A stretch of DNA of 64,000 bases from NCBI RefSeq assembly GCF_949987535.1, contig NC_080068.1, positions 84,717,254 through 84,781,253 on the forward strand. Reading direction: 5' to 3'. Position numbers and translations under genes: made by a program. This document shows, one piece after another, positions 11,948 through 23,900 of the stretch. This DNA is from Balaenoptera acutorostrata. Taxonomy: Eukaryota; Chordata; Mammalia; Artiodactyla; Balaenopteridae. Numbering within the stretch: position 1 is the first letter of the stretch; every line of letters starts with the position of its first letter. Under the pieces are notes generated by a model that did no database searches, was not told where the DNA came from, and saw nothing but the letters and a program-made list of their open reading frames with translations.

Positions 11948-14219
11948 AAAGGAAATATAATATCAACTAATATTAGGATTGTATATGGCTTCAAATTGAC
12001 CTGGCCCAATGGCTTTTGAAGTTGTTTTAACTGCAAAATTCTTTGAACAAATAGTGAATACAGGACTTCAGTGTGTAGAATATGCAATAGAGACTAATCA
12101 TATGTGGACTTTAGGTTCCAAATCAGCAAAAAAAAAGTGAATTTTGAATAATCAAAATTATCATAAAAATCACTTATGAAAGTCTGTTCTTCACCTCAAC
12201 ACATAATTTCTTAATAAACAACAGAGACAAATTTTCCCATATCATTGGATAAGTACTATTTCTTTGTGCACTAGTGGTTGGCTTTAATTGAAAAGCCATA
12301 TAAAAATATATATTTTTTCAAATTCTGGAATCACACTTGCTGTAAGATACCACAGAATAAACAGTACACAGAAACCTAGAAAAATAACCTTGATCAGTAT
12401 CTCCCCATTTCACCCACTAAACTTTCTGGCTTCCCCTTAACTCCTAAGAACCCCTAAATTCTATTAAGCATTAATTCATATCCTCTAATCTAGCACAACC
12501 CCCATTCAATAATCTGACACTATATTTCAAATCTGGACACAGAAAGCATTCTCACTGCTCCATGAGCACACGTATTCAGTTCATGTGTTACCTTTCTGAA
12601 GTCACATGAGCTTTATTACATATAAAACTCTTACATTGGTGCTGCTTTGGGGCCTGTTGAAAACTGCTTTAAACAAGGCTTGGAATTGTCAGGTTATTCT
12701 GAGGAAAGCCAAGAGCCCTCAGAATAAGAAATAGGTAGAGGCTATATTGCTCCTTTTGCATATCTTGCTAGGAGTTGACATACTATGTTGAAAATAAGAT
12801 TTTTTAGAATTTTAATTTTTTTAAAAAATTCTGTTAAAATAACAAACATTAATTAAAAACCAAAACAAAAACAGCTGCTTCATCTTTTGATATAAACTTA
12901 AGGAAGTCCCTGCTTTCTGCCCATAGCATGGTGACAAGCAATTTTCATTAGGCTGAAGTTCCAGGGCCCTGAACAAAAGAAACTCAGAACCTAGAACATC
13001 ACTCAGAAGGCTATTACTGGTCTCACTGAACTCATACCCTGTTTGTAAACTGGGACCTGGATCATCTTTCTAGTAAATCTTATAACAATATAGTCTTACC
13101 AGTGGAAAATAGTTTCTAACATCCCTGCCATTATGCCATGTAGTAAATTCCTAGACACAGATGTAGATCATGATATTTAAACTTTTGCCTATCTATCCTG
13201 AACTAAGACACCTGAATAGGTCTTTCAGAAACTATCTAGCCATTCCTGAATTGTATCCTGATTAGGATGCTTCAAATGCTGATTTCCCTAGTGTATAGAA
13301 TAAAGCTTATTTATTCAGAATTATTTGAAAGTGACCCAGACACAGTCAAAACAACAGGCCCAAGGAAAAAGTTAACAGATGTCCCAAATGCCATAGAATT
13401 ACTTTAGCAACCATAGAAGCATAGATTTATATTATATTTAGAAAAACATTTAGTCTAATTCTTTCATTTATTGACTTGGTTATAATCAAACATACAGTCT
13501 TCCCTAGAGTAAGGCATGACGTCTAAGTACCAAGAACTTCTTTCCAGGAATCATCCAATACATAGGTTAAATATCTTGTTTCTCACACCTTGTTTTCACC
13601 CTCAAAACCTATAGGTGGGTTTTTTTTTTAATTCCAAAATTAATTTGTAAGAAAATTTCAAATTTTTGTAAAATAAATTAATGGAAATTGTAATAAAAAA
13701 TTACAAGCTTACCTCCACATTTCTCACTAGTAAAATGATCCTTTAAGAGTCTGAATGAGCTTTCAAGAATTTTTCCCAGTCTTTTGCAAAGGATTAACCA
13801 TTTGCAAGAAAAAACCATAATGTTGGCATATTATATTTTATGAGTAATTAAATTTTCAATTTTCATTTTTTTCTTACCTTGTTTGGACATTTAATTTACC
13901 CTCTATTTTTGATTTGTTACCATTTATATTTTATATTCACAAGTTATTATATGATTTCTGAATATTGTATATTTGCTCCCATTGGGTTCAGGAGTAAATA
14001 TCAAGGATACTTTGTTGATTAAGTGACATGAACATTAGTTTCTATCAAATAAATAGCTCATTTTAACTTAGCGTATGTTGTTTCATATTTTATATTCCAC
14101 TGCAAGAATTAAGAAAAAAAAAGAGAATTAAGAAAATAATTTCTTAATAGCTAAAATAGCTCTCTTAAATATATAGATGTTGATTATTCTAAAACGTCAA
14201 AATTTCTATGAAATTTTCA
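11948..14219. other. AT-rich unassigned DNA
   Basis: No gene and no confident repeat. Several poly-A or poly-T runs occur, for example near 13620. Confidence 0.4.
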
Positions 14220-14760
14220 AAATATTTTGTACTAAGAGAATAGCAAATGCTACAATTTGGAGCTGGGGGGAATAACGTAGTCTATAACATGTCTCATGAA
14301 CACTGTTTATTCCTAAGTAAACATGATTAAAACAAATTTATGAATATTTTAACATTTATAATGCAGTGATGTTTTGATCTGTGAGCACAAAACATTTCAG
14401 TGCTTGATAAGGCAAATATTGCCTGGGAGACAATATTTTTTTTCTTTTCCTATATTCATTATTCATTATCAGATATGTAAGATCAGCATACTTTGAGAGG
14501 GCTCATCATAAAGTGTCAAGGCACTAGGTAACAAATCAATGGCTGTTTAAATGACTGTTTTTCCCTGAGGGAAAATATATCTTGGTTTGGAGACCTAACT
14601 TCATTATGCTTCAGTACATACTGAGTGAAAAACACTATTTCTGTCATTAATGTGTTTATAAAAGCTTTTCGTTGTCTGCCCTGAAAAGTCATTCAGTTGA
14701 ATTTTTTTTTTTTTATGATGTATTGTCTGGCAGTAAAAGCTAATGCGCTCAGGAGCATTT
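14220..14760. other. Repeat-poor segment, possible conserved non-coding element
   Basis: The sequence has no mobile-element wording. It contains compact AT-core motifs such as gtcattaatgtg and tttataaaagc, in the style of homeodomain-site-rich enhancers. There is no coding frame. Conservation cannot be judged from one sequence. Confidence 0.2.
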
Positions 14761-15374
14761 GTAGACTTTCAAATTTGTACTAAATTTTTGAAGAGGAATA
14801 CATCTAACTATATTATTAATTATTATGAATTATTATCATACATTAACCAGACATGGATATGAATTCAATTTTTTAAAACTAAAAACACCAGTCTCTCCTC
14901 ATACAGATTTCACACTGTTCAAGAAGAGTTTTCAGCAGTTTAATTTCACTACAAGGTGATCACTGCTGTTTGATATTTTCAAACTCTGCTGAGTTTTCCT
15001 GTCCATTATTTTGTTTCTATACAGATATTTCCAGAGAGAGTAGCAAAACAATTAATATTTGAGCTACTATTGCTACCATATTTTACCTGTAATAAATAAG
15101 GTAGACTTTTAAAAATTTTTTGTTAATTAATATTATCAACACTTAAAATATATTTACTTTTTGTAGCTATTTGTAGTTATACACTCTGTCACTTTAAAAT
15201 ATTTCAATATATACAATTACACATTAAAGTGTGTGTTATCTTAGAGCCTATTAAAATATTCTGAAACCGTGTCTACAATCTACACAAAGATAGAAATCAC
15301 TAAAGTTTCAGATTCTTGTGTTTAATTGGAAAGGATATGTAGCATATGTAAAAAATTAATGAAGAGAAACCTCA
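14761..15374. other. AT-rich unassigned DNA
   Basis: No gene or confident repeat seen. Confidence 0.4.
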
Positions 15375-15665
15375 GTTAAAGTTGGGAGACCTTCACCGCT
15401 TGCAATGATAACAGAGCTCAACAGGAAGAAGAAAGACTCTTTTTTCCCCGGCAAGGACTCAGCCAGTGAAAAGCCATAGACTCTGTTTACTCTAGCTCTC
15501 CCAACCTCCTTTTCCTTTCTATAAAAGCGTTCTCCTTCTCTTGCCCTTTGGGAACTTGCATGTGACTCACCATGGTTGCAGACACTGAATTACAGTTCTT
15601 TGCTGATCCCGTTTCTATCTTTGCTGGACAAATATCTGCCAGATTATTTATTCAGGTCAACACAT
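15375..15665 (+). mobile_element. LTR fragment (ERV1-like)
   Basis: A GC-richer island contains the order expected of an LTR: 'ggcaaggactcagccagtg', a TATA box at 15521 (ctataaaagcg), a pyrimidine-rich initiator-like stretch, then a downstream R/U5-like part ending 'attcaggtcaacac'. No partner LTR or internal region is next to it, so it is a solo or truncated LTR. Confidence 0.5.
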
Positions 15666-15953
15666 ATTAAGGAACATATATGAAGTGTCAGATACATAAT
15701 ATTAAATATTATATTTTAAAGGTATTTTCATTCTTAGTAGGTTTAAGGCACTTAGTGAACCATGTTATAATCTAGATAAACCCTTCTTAATATGTGTGGC
15801 ACTCATACACGCTTCTTTGTGATACAATTTCAAGACCACAATATCTTAATCACTTGTTGCTTTGGTCACCTGATTGGAATAGATGTTTTCTCAAACCATG
15901 AAGCGTTAGGAAAGGGGAGAGCATGCACTCTGTTGTGGAAGCAAGTGCCACTG
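15666..15953. other. Unassigned DNA
   Basis: Nothing recognised up to the L1 target-site duplication. Confidence 0.4.
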
Positions 15954-16182
15954 AGCATGAAAGCTCAGGATTCTTTTTTTTTTTTTTTAATTAATTAATT
16001 TTTTAAACATCTTTATTGGAGTATAATTGCTTTACAATGGTGTGTTAGTTTCTGCTGTATAACAAAGTGAATCAGCTATACATAAACATAAATCCCCATA
16101 TCTCCTCCCTCTTTTGTCTCCCTCCCACACTCCCTATCCCATCCCTCTATGTGGACACAAAGCATGGAAGCTCAGGATTCTT
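15954..16182 (-). mobile_element. 5'-truncated L1 3' end with target-site duplication
   Basis: Read on the reverse strand, this is the last part of a cetartiodactyl L1 3' untranslated region followed by a poly-A tail (poly-T at 15974-15989 on this strand). The phrase 'ctttattggagtataattg' is diagnostic. Near-identical 22-bp direct repeats (15954-15975 and 16161-16182, one mismatch) flank it. The element body is only about 185 bp, so it was truncated on insertion. The two forward frames across it are artefacts. Confidence 0.9.
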
Positions 16183-17329
16183 ATTTGCTGTAATGGGGAA
16201 CTTTTCTGTGGTTGGTTGCCCTAGGGCTGTTGTTTTTCATATCCTGTCTGTGATTGGCTATATGCAAATGAGAAAACCCTAAGACGTTAATCATTGGTTT
16301 GATTAGTGCTGATGCTGACTCTGCTACCCACACCTATCTTGCTGTGTTTTGAATATGCAATTTAGAGAACCCCAATATACTGGCACAGAAAAATGCCCTA
16401 ACCAGGATGTAGGTAGCTCTCCTGAGTTGGAATTGAAGAGGTGCTGTCACCAGAACTGGAATTAAAGCTAAAATTCATGTACTCTCATGCTCTAAGAGTG
16501 AGGGGTAATTAGAGTTTAAAATATTCTTTTTCAGTAGTTGCCCTTAATAATCTCTAAGCCTATTACTTGATTTCTACGTACTTAACCTAAGCACATTATG
16601 TCTGGAAAGAGGAACCTACCTACATTTCTTTTCCCAATTAGTTTGTAAATTCCCTGACTGCTGAGGGCTGATCTAATGTTGCTTTTATACCATTCTGTTT
16701 AATCAACATAATTTATCAAGGAATATCATTTTAACTGATGTATGGTTTGGCCAATATCTTTTTGTCATGTGTTATATTATAGATTTTCTTATATTAGCCA
16801 TGTTAAGGATGCATCTGTTTTGATTCACATTATCTTTTATTATATTAAAGGCTCAGTCTTAATAGTATTATTTTGGGAAGACCAAAGAACTTCTGCCATG
16901 ACAGACTAAAGATTATAAACCCAAGGACAACATCAAAAAGCTATATATTTTAAGTTTAATCTTCATTATCATAATTCATTTTCTAAATTTAAAAAATTTG
17001 AGCCATATTTCTATCTTGCATTTTTCAGATATTTGAACACAGTAATAAGTATACATACACATTTTTAGAATTCTTGTAAGATGATTAAATGTAATCAGAT
17101 GGATAATGAAAAGCTGCCTAATTTATTCTTCATGGCATTTGAGAATTTACAGATTTTTAAGGATTAATGTATATAAATTCTGGATGAGACAATCATCTTT
17201 GCATCCATCTTTCTTTTGATCCTATAGAAATCTTAAAATTCGATAAATATTTAAAAATATACTGTGAATGAGTCAGCTCTCAGAGTGAATACTCAAGTCA
17301 TATCACATTTATTTATATACAAAATCTCA
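16183..17329. other. AT-rich unassigned DNA
   Basis: No gene or confident repeat seen. Confidence 0.4.
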
Positions 17330-17369
17330 CCTCTGACATTTTATGGAGATAGAAATTTATATGAAAGCA

Positions 17370-17560
17370 GCCATCTGTATTTAACATACAATATTTGCGA
17401 GGCAGTATTCTAGGTAATATCACATATTATCTTCACTAAAGTTCTGTAAATCAAGTATTTTAGTGACAATTTACACTTTAAAAACAGTTTCGGAGATGTT
17501 AATACAGTTTTCAATGTTACATAGAAACTAGTGAAGATAGAATTTTTGTTCAAGTTTAAA
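17370..17560 (-). repeat. MIR-like SINE remnant
   Basis: It follows the order of a reversed MIR: 'caggcactgttctaag'-like wording (here ggcagtattctagg), 'atcttcactaa', a degraded 'cattttacagatgagg' part and a distal 'gttacatagaaactagtg'. Strongly diverged. Confidence 0.4.
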
Positions 17561-17739
17561 ACTCAAATAATTTATAATAAGATATACATTTTATCTCACA
17601 AGTAGATTATAAGCTAATATTTTTAGAATGTGATCTTATACAGTTTCCCATCTGTATGACATCAGTAATGAGCAAAGTATTATGCAAATAATCGGGGCCT
17701 CAGATAAGGAATAAAAAAAAAAACAACTTTGTTTACTGA

Positions 17740-17862
17740 AGATTTCCAGAATATGAGCTCCATGAAGTCAAGGCCTTGTTTTGTTTCTGTTTTGCTCCAT
17801 ATGCATAAAACATGTCCTAGTACATATTAGGTACTTGATAAATATTTATTTCAAGAATGAGT
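17740..17862 (+). repeat. L2 3'-end remnant
   Basis: The order 'gagctccatgaagtcaagg', 'ccttgttttgtttctg', 'gtcctagtacatattaggta', 'cttgataaatatttatttca' matches the conserved L2 3' end. Confidence 0.65.
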
Positions 17863-17949
17863 AAGGCCTAATTTCTAAGGAATCGAAGTTGGAAAAGTCT
17901 TTTTAAGCTTTTAGTCATTGACTTCTCCAAGATTAAGATTTATGGTAGA

Positions 17950-18135
17950 AATATTACGTATATCCACAGTTCTAGATATATTTGCATATTTAATCTCATT
18001 TAATCTTCACAATTATGTGAGAGCAAATATAGGATTCAACATTTTACAGGGGACAAAACTGAGTATCAGATAAGAGAAGTGAATTTCCTAGATCTCTTAC
18101 CCATAACAAAGCTGCATCCATTACAGTCTTGCTTG
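17950..18135 (-). repeat. MIR-like SINE remnant
   Basis: 'tttaatctcatttaatcttc', 'acattttacaggggac' and 'aaaactgagtatcag' are MIR reverse-orientation landmarks. Confidence 0.55.
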
Positions 18136-18241
18136 TCAAAACATCACTGTTGTCATCTTTCTTGAAGTCAAAAGTTTGAATACTGTATTATTTCAAATAT
18201 ACATTTGCTATCCTCACATCTGCCTAAAATATTTTCGACTA

Positions 18242-18290
18242 TAATGCCTATTTCTTTTTTTGCAATTTTTTTTTATTCAATACTTTGAAT
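18242..18290. repeat. T-rich low-complexity tract
   Basis: Short poly-T runs without further structure. Confidence 0.5.
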
Positions 18291-18497
18291 ACTTTGATTA
18301 ACCTTTGAACCTTCAAAAATAGATTATATTGATCGTACTTAAAAAGTTTCTGAACATTGACTAGTGTGCATGTAGTTGTCAAGAAGGCTTTTCTAATTGT
18401 ACACCTTTTCATCCCCTAGGCAACCTCAAAATAAAGTGTCATTTCTGCATTTCCAGTCACGGAAGTAACATACCAACCACATAAGTGACATTAAAGT

Positions 18498-18787
18498 TAT
18501 ATATATATATATATTTACATATATACAATAAAGTTTTATATATATGAATTTTATGTTTATATAATAATATAAATCCATAACATATAATTATATATAAAAA
18601 TTTACATATTATACTTATATATAAATATAAAGTTATATATAAATATAAAATATATATGACATATTTGTATATAAGACTTTGTGTATATACATATACATAT
18701 GTGGGTGTAGAAAAATATATATATAAACATATATATAAATATAATTTACAAATATATAAAACTTATATATATAAATATATAAAACTT
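18498..18787. repeat. AT-rich low-complexity (TA/TATAA) tract
   Basis: Almost 300 bases are built from tatata, taaata and catata words with very little G or C. It is likely a decayed (TA)n microsatellite and is flexible DNA that is hard to assemble. Confidence 0.9.
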
Positions 18788-19199
18788 TAATGCCCAATAG
18801 TAACTTTGCTGAACTTAAATGTTCAAACTTAGAGTAATAATTAAGTTAGTAATGTTGCTTATGATATTTCTCCCTTCCTTATTTTTAATTAAATGACATT
18901 GAAATTTTAAAGTGATAGATTCTTAACCTCTCAATAATCAGAGAAGATGACTCTTTAATCTAAAGACACCATAATAAATCTGAATATATTAGCCTAAAGA
19001 GGTATGGTATCACTTTTCTTAAGACCAAATATTAATAGTTTTGAGCCAGGGAGACAAGGGTCCAGACTCTTTCCTCATCTTAATATCTTCAGGTACAGGA
19101 AAAAGTCTTTGATATATCTAGGCATTATTTTATTATCAAAAGTAAAATAGGGCCATGAATTTTCATTACATAGGTTTGTTATATACGTTAAAAGAGATT
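18788..19199. other. Unassigned AT-rich DNA
   Basis: No gene or repeat recognised. Confidence 0.4.
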
Positions 19200-20090
19200 T
19201 GTGTGTTTCATTTGGACTTGGAGCAGAAAGTGTAGATTTATCACTTAAACAGGGTCTTCCTTGTGTCAGATATGTTTTGGTTAATTTATTTCCTGCTCCT
19301 CTTTTTCCTTTATCAATTTATTGTATCTCAACTTCAACCTCACCCTTCAATATCTGCTCTGGAGTAAAGGCTGGAATTCCCTTCAGAATTTCTCCTTTAA
19401 AGTGTGCACATGTCACTTTCATAGTAGAAGGTACTGGAGGGACATTGCAGGAAGAAGGAGGCTTCTGTTGCAGGTTCCTGCTGCTGCACATTTGGTCAGC
19501 AGTATGGATGTGAAGATGGTCAGTGGTGCTCTGGTCCAGCCATGGTCCCTTGGCAAACTCAAAAAACTGGCTCAGACTGATGACCACCTTTCTGTGATCC
19601 TCTCAACAAGAAAATTGTCACCCTAGACCTCATGTCGACAATGGTGTCTTGACTCTCTCTATGTGGCTACTCCCCTGGAAATCTGTCTCCTGAGGCCTTT
19701 CCAATGTGGACATAACAAGTTTCAGGCCATCAACTTCAGAGACATGCCAACTTCCTGTTGATAACCACCCAACTGGCAGCAGCTCACCTATACTTCAAAG
19801 GATTGCTTCCTGTTTGCCTGGTGACTGTGGACATACCTCTAGCCTGGGCAATCCGGTGAGCTTCATGACCATCCAGTGGGCTGCAAAAACACCCTTACCA
19901 GTAAGGAGTGAACCCATCTTTTGGAAGGGCTCCCACCTTCCACATTTGTACTTTTCTGGGTATCCTCCCTCATCCCTGGACTGCCCTTTAGAGTTACCTT
20001 TACATCTAGTTACTCTACTATCAAAACTTAATACTTCTTTATATCAAAATTTCTCCTTTTAAGTCACTGATGGGTTCTGTGCCCTGATTT
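19200..20090. other. GC-richer island of unknown origin
   Basis: About 0.9 kb with clearly more G and C than its neighbours. Short frames overlap on both strands (forward 19199-19513, 19321-19626 and 19706-20062; reverse 19318-19587). None has a recognisable motif and all are interrupted. The abrupt composition change suggests an old inserted element (LTR or processed pseudogene), but I could not match it to a family. Confidence 0.3.
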
Positions 20091-20139
20091 GAACCAGTCT
20101 GGTTTTTGGCAAATTTCCCTCCATTACTTTGAGCAGAAT

Positions 20140-20335
20140 TAACTACTCTCTCTTCTGTATATTACAGTAGTTTGCTTATACTTTCTTGTATTATCATATT
20201 CACATTGCAATTATCTGTTTACTTGTCTGTTTTCTCTCCTAGAATGTGTGATATCTTTAAGTCAGAGATATGTTTTCTATAGTTATCTGTATTGCCTGTC
20301 TTTTTCCTTGTTTAATAAATATTATTAAGTAACTA
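20140..20335 (+). repeat. L2 3'-end remnant
   Basis: 'cctagaatgtgtgatatctt', 'gtcagagatatgttttct', 'tgtattgcctgtctttt' and 'gtttaataaatattatt' reproduce the order of the L2 3' end. Confidence 0.55.
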
Positions 20336-21110
20336 GAGACATGAATAGGCTGAAAATTCACATAAGATTGCACAAGTCCAAATATATTTAATACGTAGTG
20401 TACAGAAAGATTACATTTTACCTAGGAGCAAGCCATTTAGGGGAGTTTATGAGCCCAAGCAGTTGTAGATATAGACCAACAATAATGAGAAACAGAAAAA
20501 TAGTCAAAAACATTCTGTAAATTATTTGCTATTTTTTCTATATTAGCATGTTGGGCTTTGGCCTCAAAGAGAACATGATTGCTTATATATGTTTCTACAC
20601 AAGAATTAGTTACAGAAGTCAAAAAATCATATATTCTCTTTGGCTCTGTGCCAAAATATTCGGTGCTTTGTATATGGTATGTACTTTAAAGTCAGTTAAA
20701 TGCTACGGATGAATTCTGTTTTACCAACATAGTCATCAATATAACTTCAACAGCATCATTATGTATTACATATTCTAAAGTTACTGCTAATGATCACTAA
20801 TCACTAATTTATATGTCACAGATAATTAACATACATTCCCTCACTAGAAAAGATGTAACTAACTTCAGGATAAATTTAGTATCTTCACACACAGAAACAT
20901 GAATTTCAAGCAAATAAAATTATTCCAAAGTTCATAGCAAAGTTCTTTCTCACTTCTCTGTGAAAGTGGTAAAGTAAAAATTTACTGATTTGAATTTTCC
21001 TTTTCACTTGAGGAAGTAAGTATGATAATGTGATTACCAATAAAACCTCTCTACATTATGATCATTCTGGGTATAAATGAGAACTGAGATGTTAAGCGCT
21101 GTGTAAATTT
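20336..21110. other. AT-rich unassigned DNA
   Basis: No gene or confident repeat seen. Confidence 0.4.
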
Positions 21111-21139
21111 AAAGACTATCAGACTGAATAGCAGAAAGA

Positions 21140-21295
21140 AATCTAGTCTGGGAATCTAAGGATGTAGAATTTACTGGCTTATTTCTCACTTGAACATTAG
21201 TCAGCTAGTGGTCTTGGACAAGTTATTTAAACTTTCTGGGTGACATATGGAGGTTGGAGCAAATAATCTACGAATTTCCTTCCAGGATTATTAAT
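21140..21295 (+). repeat. MIR remnant
   Basis: 'agtcagctagtggtcttgg' followed by 'acaagttatttaaactttct' matches the MIR core ('ctagctgtgtgaccttgggc', 'aagttacttaacctctct'). Confidence 0.6.
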
Positions 21296-21448
21296 TATTT
21301 TATTCTTTTCAAATCTGTAAAATCAGTTAATCACCCACAGTGAAGAAGTTAATGTTATTTTTTTCCCAAAGAATGGTTCATTATATTACCAAAAGAGCAT
21401 GTACTTCAGATTAAAATGTCAATAAATGATGCATTTCTTTTTGCCTTT

Positions 21449-21523
21449 CCTCTTTTCTCCTTCCTTCCTCCCTTCCTCCGTCTCTCCTTGTTCTCTCTCT
21501 TTCCCCCTCTCTCCCTTCTTCGG
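21449..21523. repeat. Pyrimidine-rich (CTTC/CTCT) tract
   Basis: A run of C and T with few purines. Polypyrimidine low-complexity DNA. Confidence 0.85.
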
Positions 21524-22389
21524 AATTGGATAATTTAAAATAATAAAAACTTGAAAGATATGTGAACAGACTAAATGCAGACACATGAATTTAGTACATC
21601 TGATTTCTCCCTGTTACATGCTGAGTCATGTAACGGGAAAAATCATGAGAATAATTTTGTCAAAATCTCTCCTAAGCATAGACATTTTATAGCATAAATA
21701 TTTAACAACAGAGTTGAGTTTGTTTGTACCAAAAGCAAGAATGAGAGTTTAGAAATTACACAACTCCCATTATTAAAAGGAAGCAGTTTAAATAATATGC
21801 TAATTATTTTTTTCTGAACTAAATCAGAAATATTTCCTACAAAAGTCTTTATAAAAAGTTTGAGAATAACAACAAAATATTGAAAAATATCCATTAGAAA
21901 CATTTGGAATTTAATTAATGCTGAAGACATTTTTAAAATGAGCATATCAATTCAGTGCAAAAACCATAAGCAAAATTTTAAATCATTGTTTTGTGAATAA
22001 AATTTTGTAGGGATCATGCATAATATTGAGTAAGATTATTACTTTCTGGAATCGAAGATATAACTAGGTAGAGTTAATGAATATAATGCAGAAGTTGTAA
22101 ACCCAAATGCCCATAGAGAACAGGCCAGAACAACATGTGAAATGGTTAGGTATATAAACCAGTGCTGTGTGTGTAGCAGAGACTGAGTGGACCAGGAGAG
22201 CACAAGTTCATATAGAGAGGGTAGCAACAGCCTGACTCCAGATAATTTGGGCAGATGTGACCTGGTCAGTTTTTAGAAACAGCTTGGACAAAAAAATAAA
22301 TTATACAAAATATTTTAACCAAATTAATAATCGTAATAATAATTCTACTTTGTTATATTTAACTAATTTACAGTAGTTTACACTTTAAC
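21524..22389. other. AT-rich unassigned DNA
   Basis: A reverse 100-codon frame at 21643-21945 is Leu-, Ile- and Phe-rich because of AT composition. I find no domain and do not call it a gene. Confidence 0.4.
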
Positions 22390-22545
22390 CTATATCAGCC
22401 CTTGCTTTGGAGCAAAAGTGTGAGGTCAGAAAAGAAATAATATTACTGCTGGTTTACCGTAAAGGAAATTAAATGAACTTAAAAGAGTTGTTCAAAGTCA
22501 GGCCTGGGATTTAAATCAAGCTGCCAGGGCCTCTTAATCATGCAT
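22390..22545 (-). repeat. MIR remnant (reverse)
   Basis: 'gttgttcaaagtcaggcctg' and 'ggatttaaatcaagctgcca' correspond to the reversed MIR 3' part ('gatttgaacccagg'). Confidence 0.5.
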
Positions 22546-22602
22546 ATCGTGTTATATCACACAGTGCTCCCTGGTTTGGACTTAGGATTTTACAAATATC
22601 TA

Positions 22603-22619
22603 TCAAAAAAAAAAAAAAG
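22603..22619. repeat. Poly-A run
   Basis: Uninterrupted A tract with no recognisable element attached. Confidence 0.7.
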
Positions 22620-22796
22620 CTGCTGTCATTGTTTAAATTTTGGCCCACACTGAGGATATAATATCAATAAAAGACATGTTTCCCATTAACAGGTCTTAGA
22701 ACACTGGTGAAGAAAAATTCACAGAGAGAATGAGAATGAAAACAAAAAAATACCAAAGAATGTGCAATTATGGAAGAATTTTAGGTATTATAGGCA

Positions 22797-22804
22797 GCTA
22801 TATA

Positions 22805-22840
<36 letters not shown>

Positions 22841-22860
22841 ATAAAAAGAAAAAGAAAAAT
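22797..22860. repeat. (TA)n-(GA)n compound microsatellite
   Basis: A pure tatata run changes directly into gagaga, then into an A-rich tail. Confidence 0.9.
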
Positions 22861-23267
22861 CCTAGATAACACGTTAAAGTACAGCTTCAAATGTGCGGCA
22901 TATCCTCATAATGCCATTAATCAGCCATAGCAGAGGGACCCACTTGTTGGGCAGCAATGAGAAACTGTAAGCTCACATTATGGAAAGAAAGAATGAAATG
23001 GGGGAAAGGAGGAATGCATTCTCCACTTCTTTTTGCCTGAGGAACCTCACCATTACTATAGTCATCAGACAACATATTTTAAGATGTACTGCCTCCTGGT
23101 ACCTGGTATATATCTAATGAATGTCCTTTTGCTTTCTGTTATCCAAGACCTTGCAATCCATGAAATAGGTCTCCCTATATCTATATTCCTATGGATAGGA
23201 ATAATATAAATTAGAACCTGATGAGAAAATTGTCTTCTGAACTTACCAGTAAAAGCACAGTTGCAAA

Positions 23268-23440
23268 GTAGTTAAGTGTTGGCTCTTAAGAGAAACTTCA
23301 ACATTCTAGCTATCCTACCTATTTGCCAGTAGCTTGGGCAAGTTTATGCATTTTCTGAGCCTCAGAGATGGGCTTAGAGATGTCTCAAGGATAACATGAA
23401 ATATACCTATTTGGAACTTAGCACAGTGAGACACCGTAAT
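23268..23440 (+). repeat. MIR remnant
   Basis: 'gttaagtgttggctcttaag', 'cagtagcttgggcaagttta', 'ttttctgagcctcag' and 'ggaacttagcacagtg' follow the MIR forward order. Confidence 0.6.
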
Positions 23441-23499
23441 ACATAGTGTCAGATAATGTGGAGGATGTTCTGAGGACTCCTTAAGCCCTCTCAAAATGG

Positions 23500-23900
23500 A
23501 ATGACATCTCCCCTGTTGCTGCCTCACATAGCTCAAGGGTCAGCCTCCTCCGATTGTCCTCAGCTGAGAAGAGATGCCTCGCCTAGGTCATGCCCCCTTT
23601 CTGAATGAAGGCAGCCGAATCCTACGACTACTTGACACAAGGATATAAAGGCCTGGTTCCACGGCCTCAAAAGGCAACACTGTGAAGGGCCATCCCAGCT
23701 CCAGAATTCTGTGGAGGCTCAGCTGAGGCCTTTGTTGAGACTACAGTGCAGCCCAATTTCACTTTCTGTCCAGTCCTGTTTCCTTCCCTTTCCCAATAGG
23801 TCTACATCCTGAGAGAGTTCCCCAAATTACTTCCTGTAAAATAATCTCTGTCTTAGAAACTGCTCCCCCAGGAACGTGACCTAAAACACATAAGTTTCAC
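23500..23900 (+). mobile_element. Ancient LTR (solo, family unresolved)
   Basis: A GC-rich block contains a TATA box (ggatataaaggcc at 23640), 'ccagctccagaattctgtgg', 'aggctcagctgaggcc' and a U5-like ending 'taatctctgtcttag', 'ggaacgtgacctaa'. This wording is familiar from an old mammalian LTR family. No internal region or second copy is near. Confidence 0.5.

Noticed and set aside
21643..21945. Reverse 100-codon hydrophobic frame
   Set aside because: Residue use follows the AT composition. No domain, no ortholog recognised and no neighbouring exon signals.
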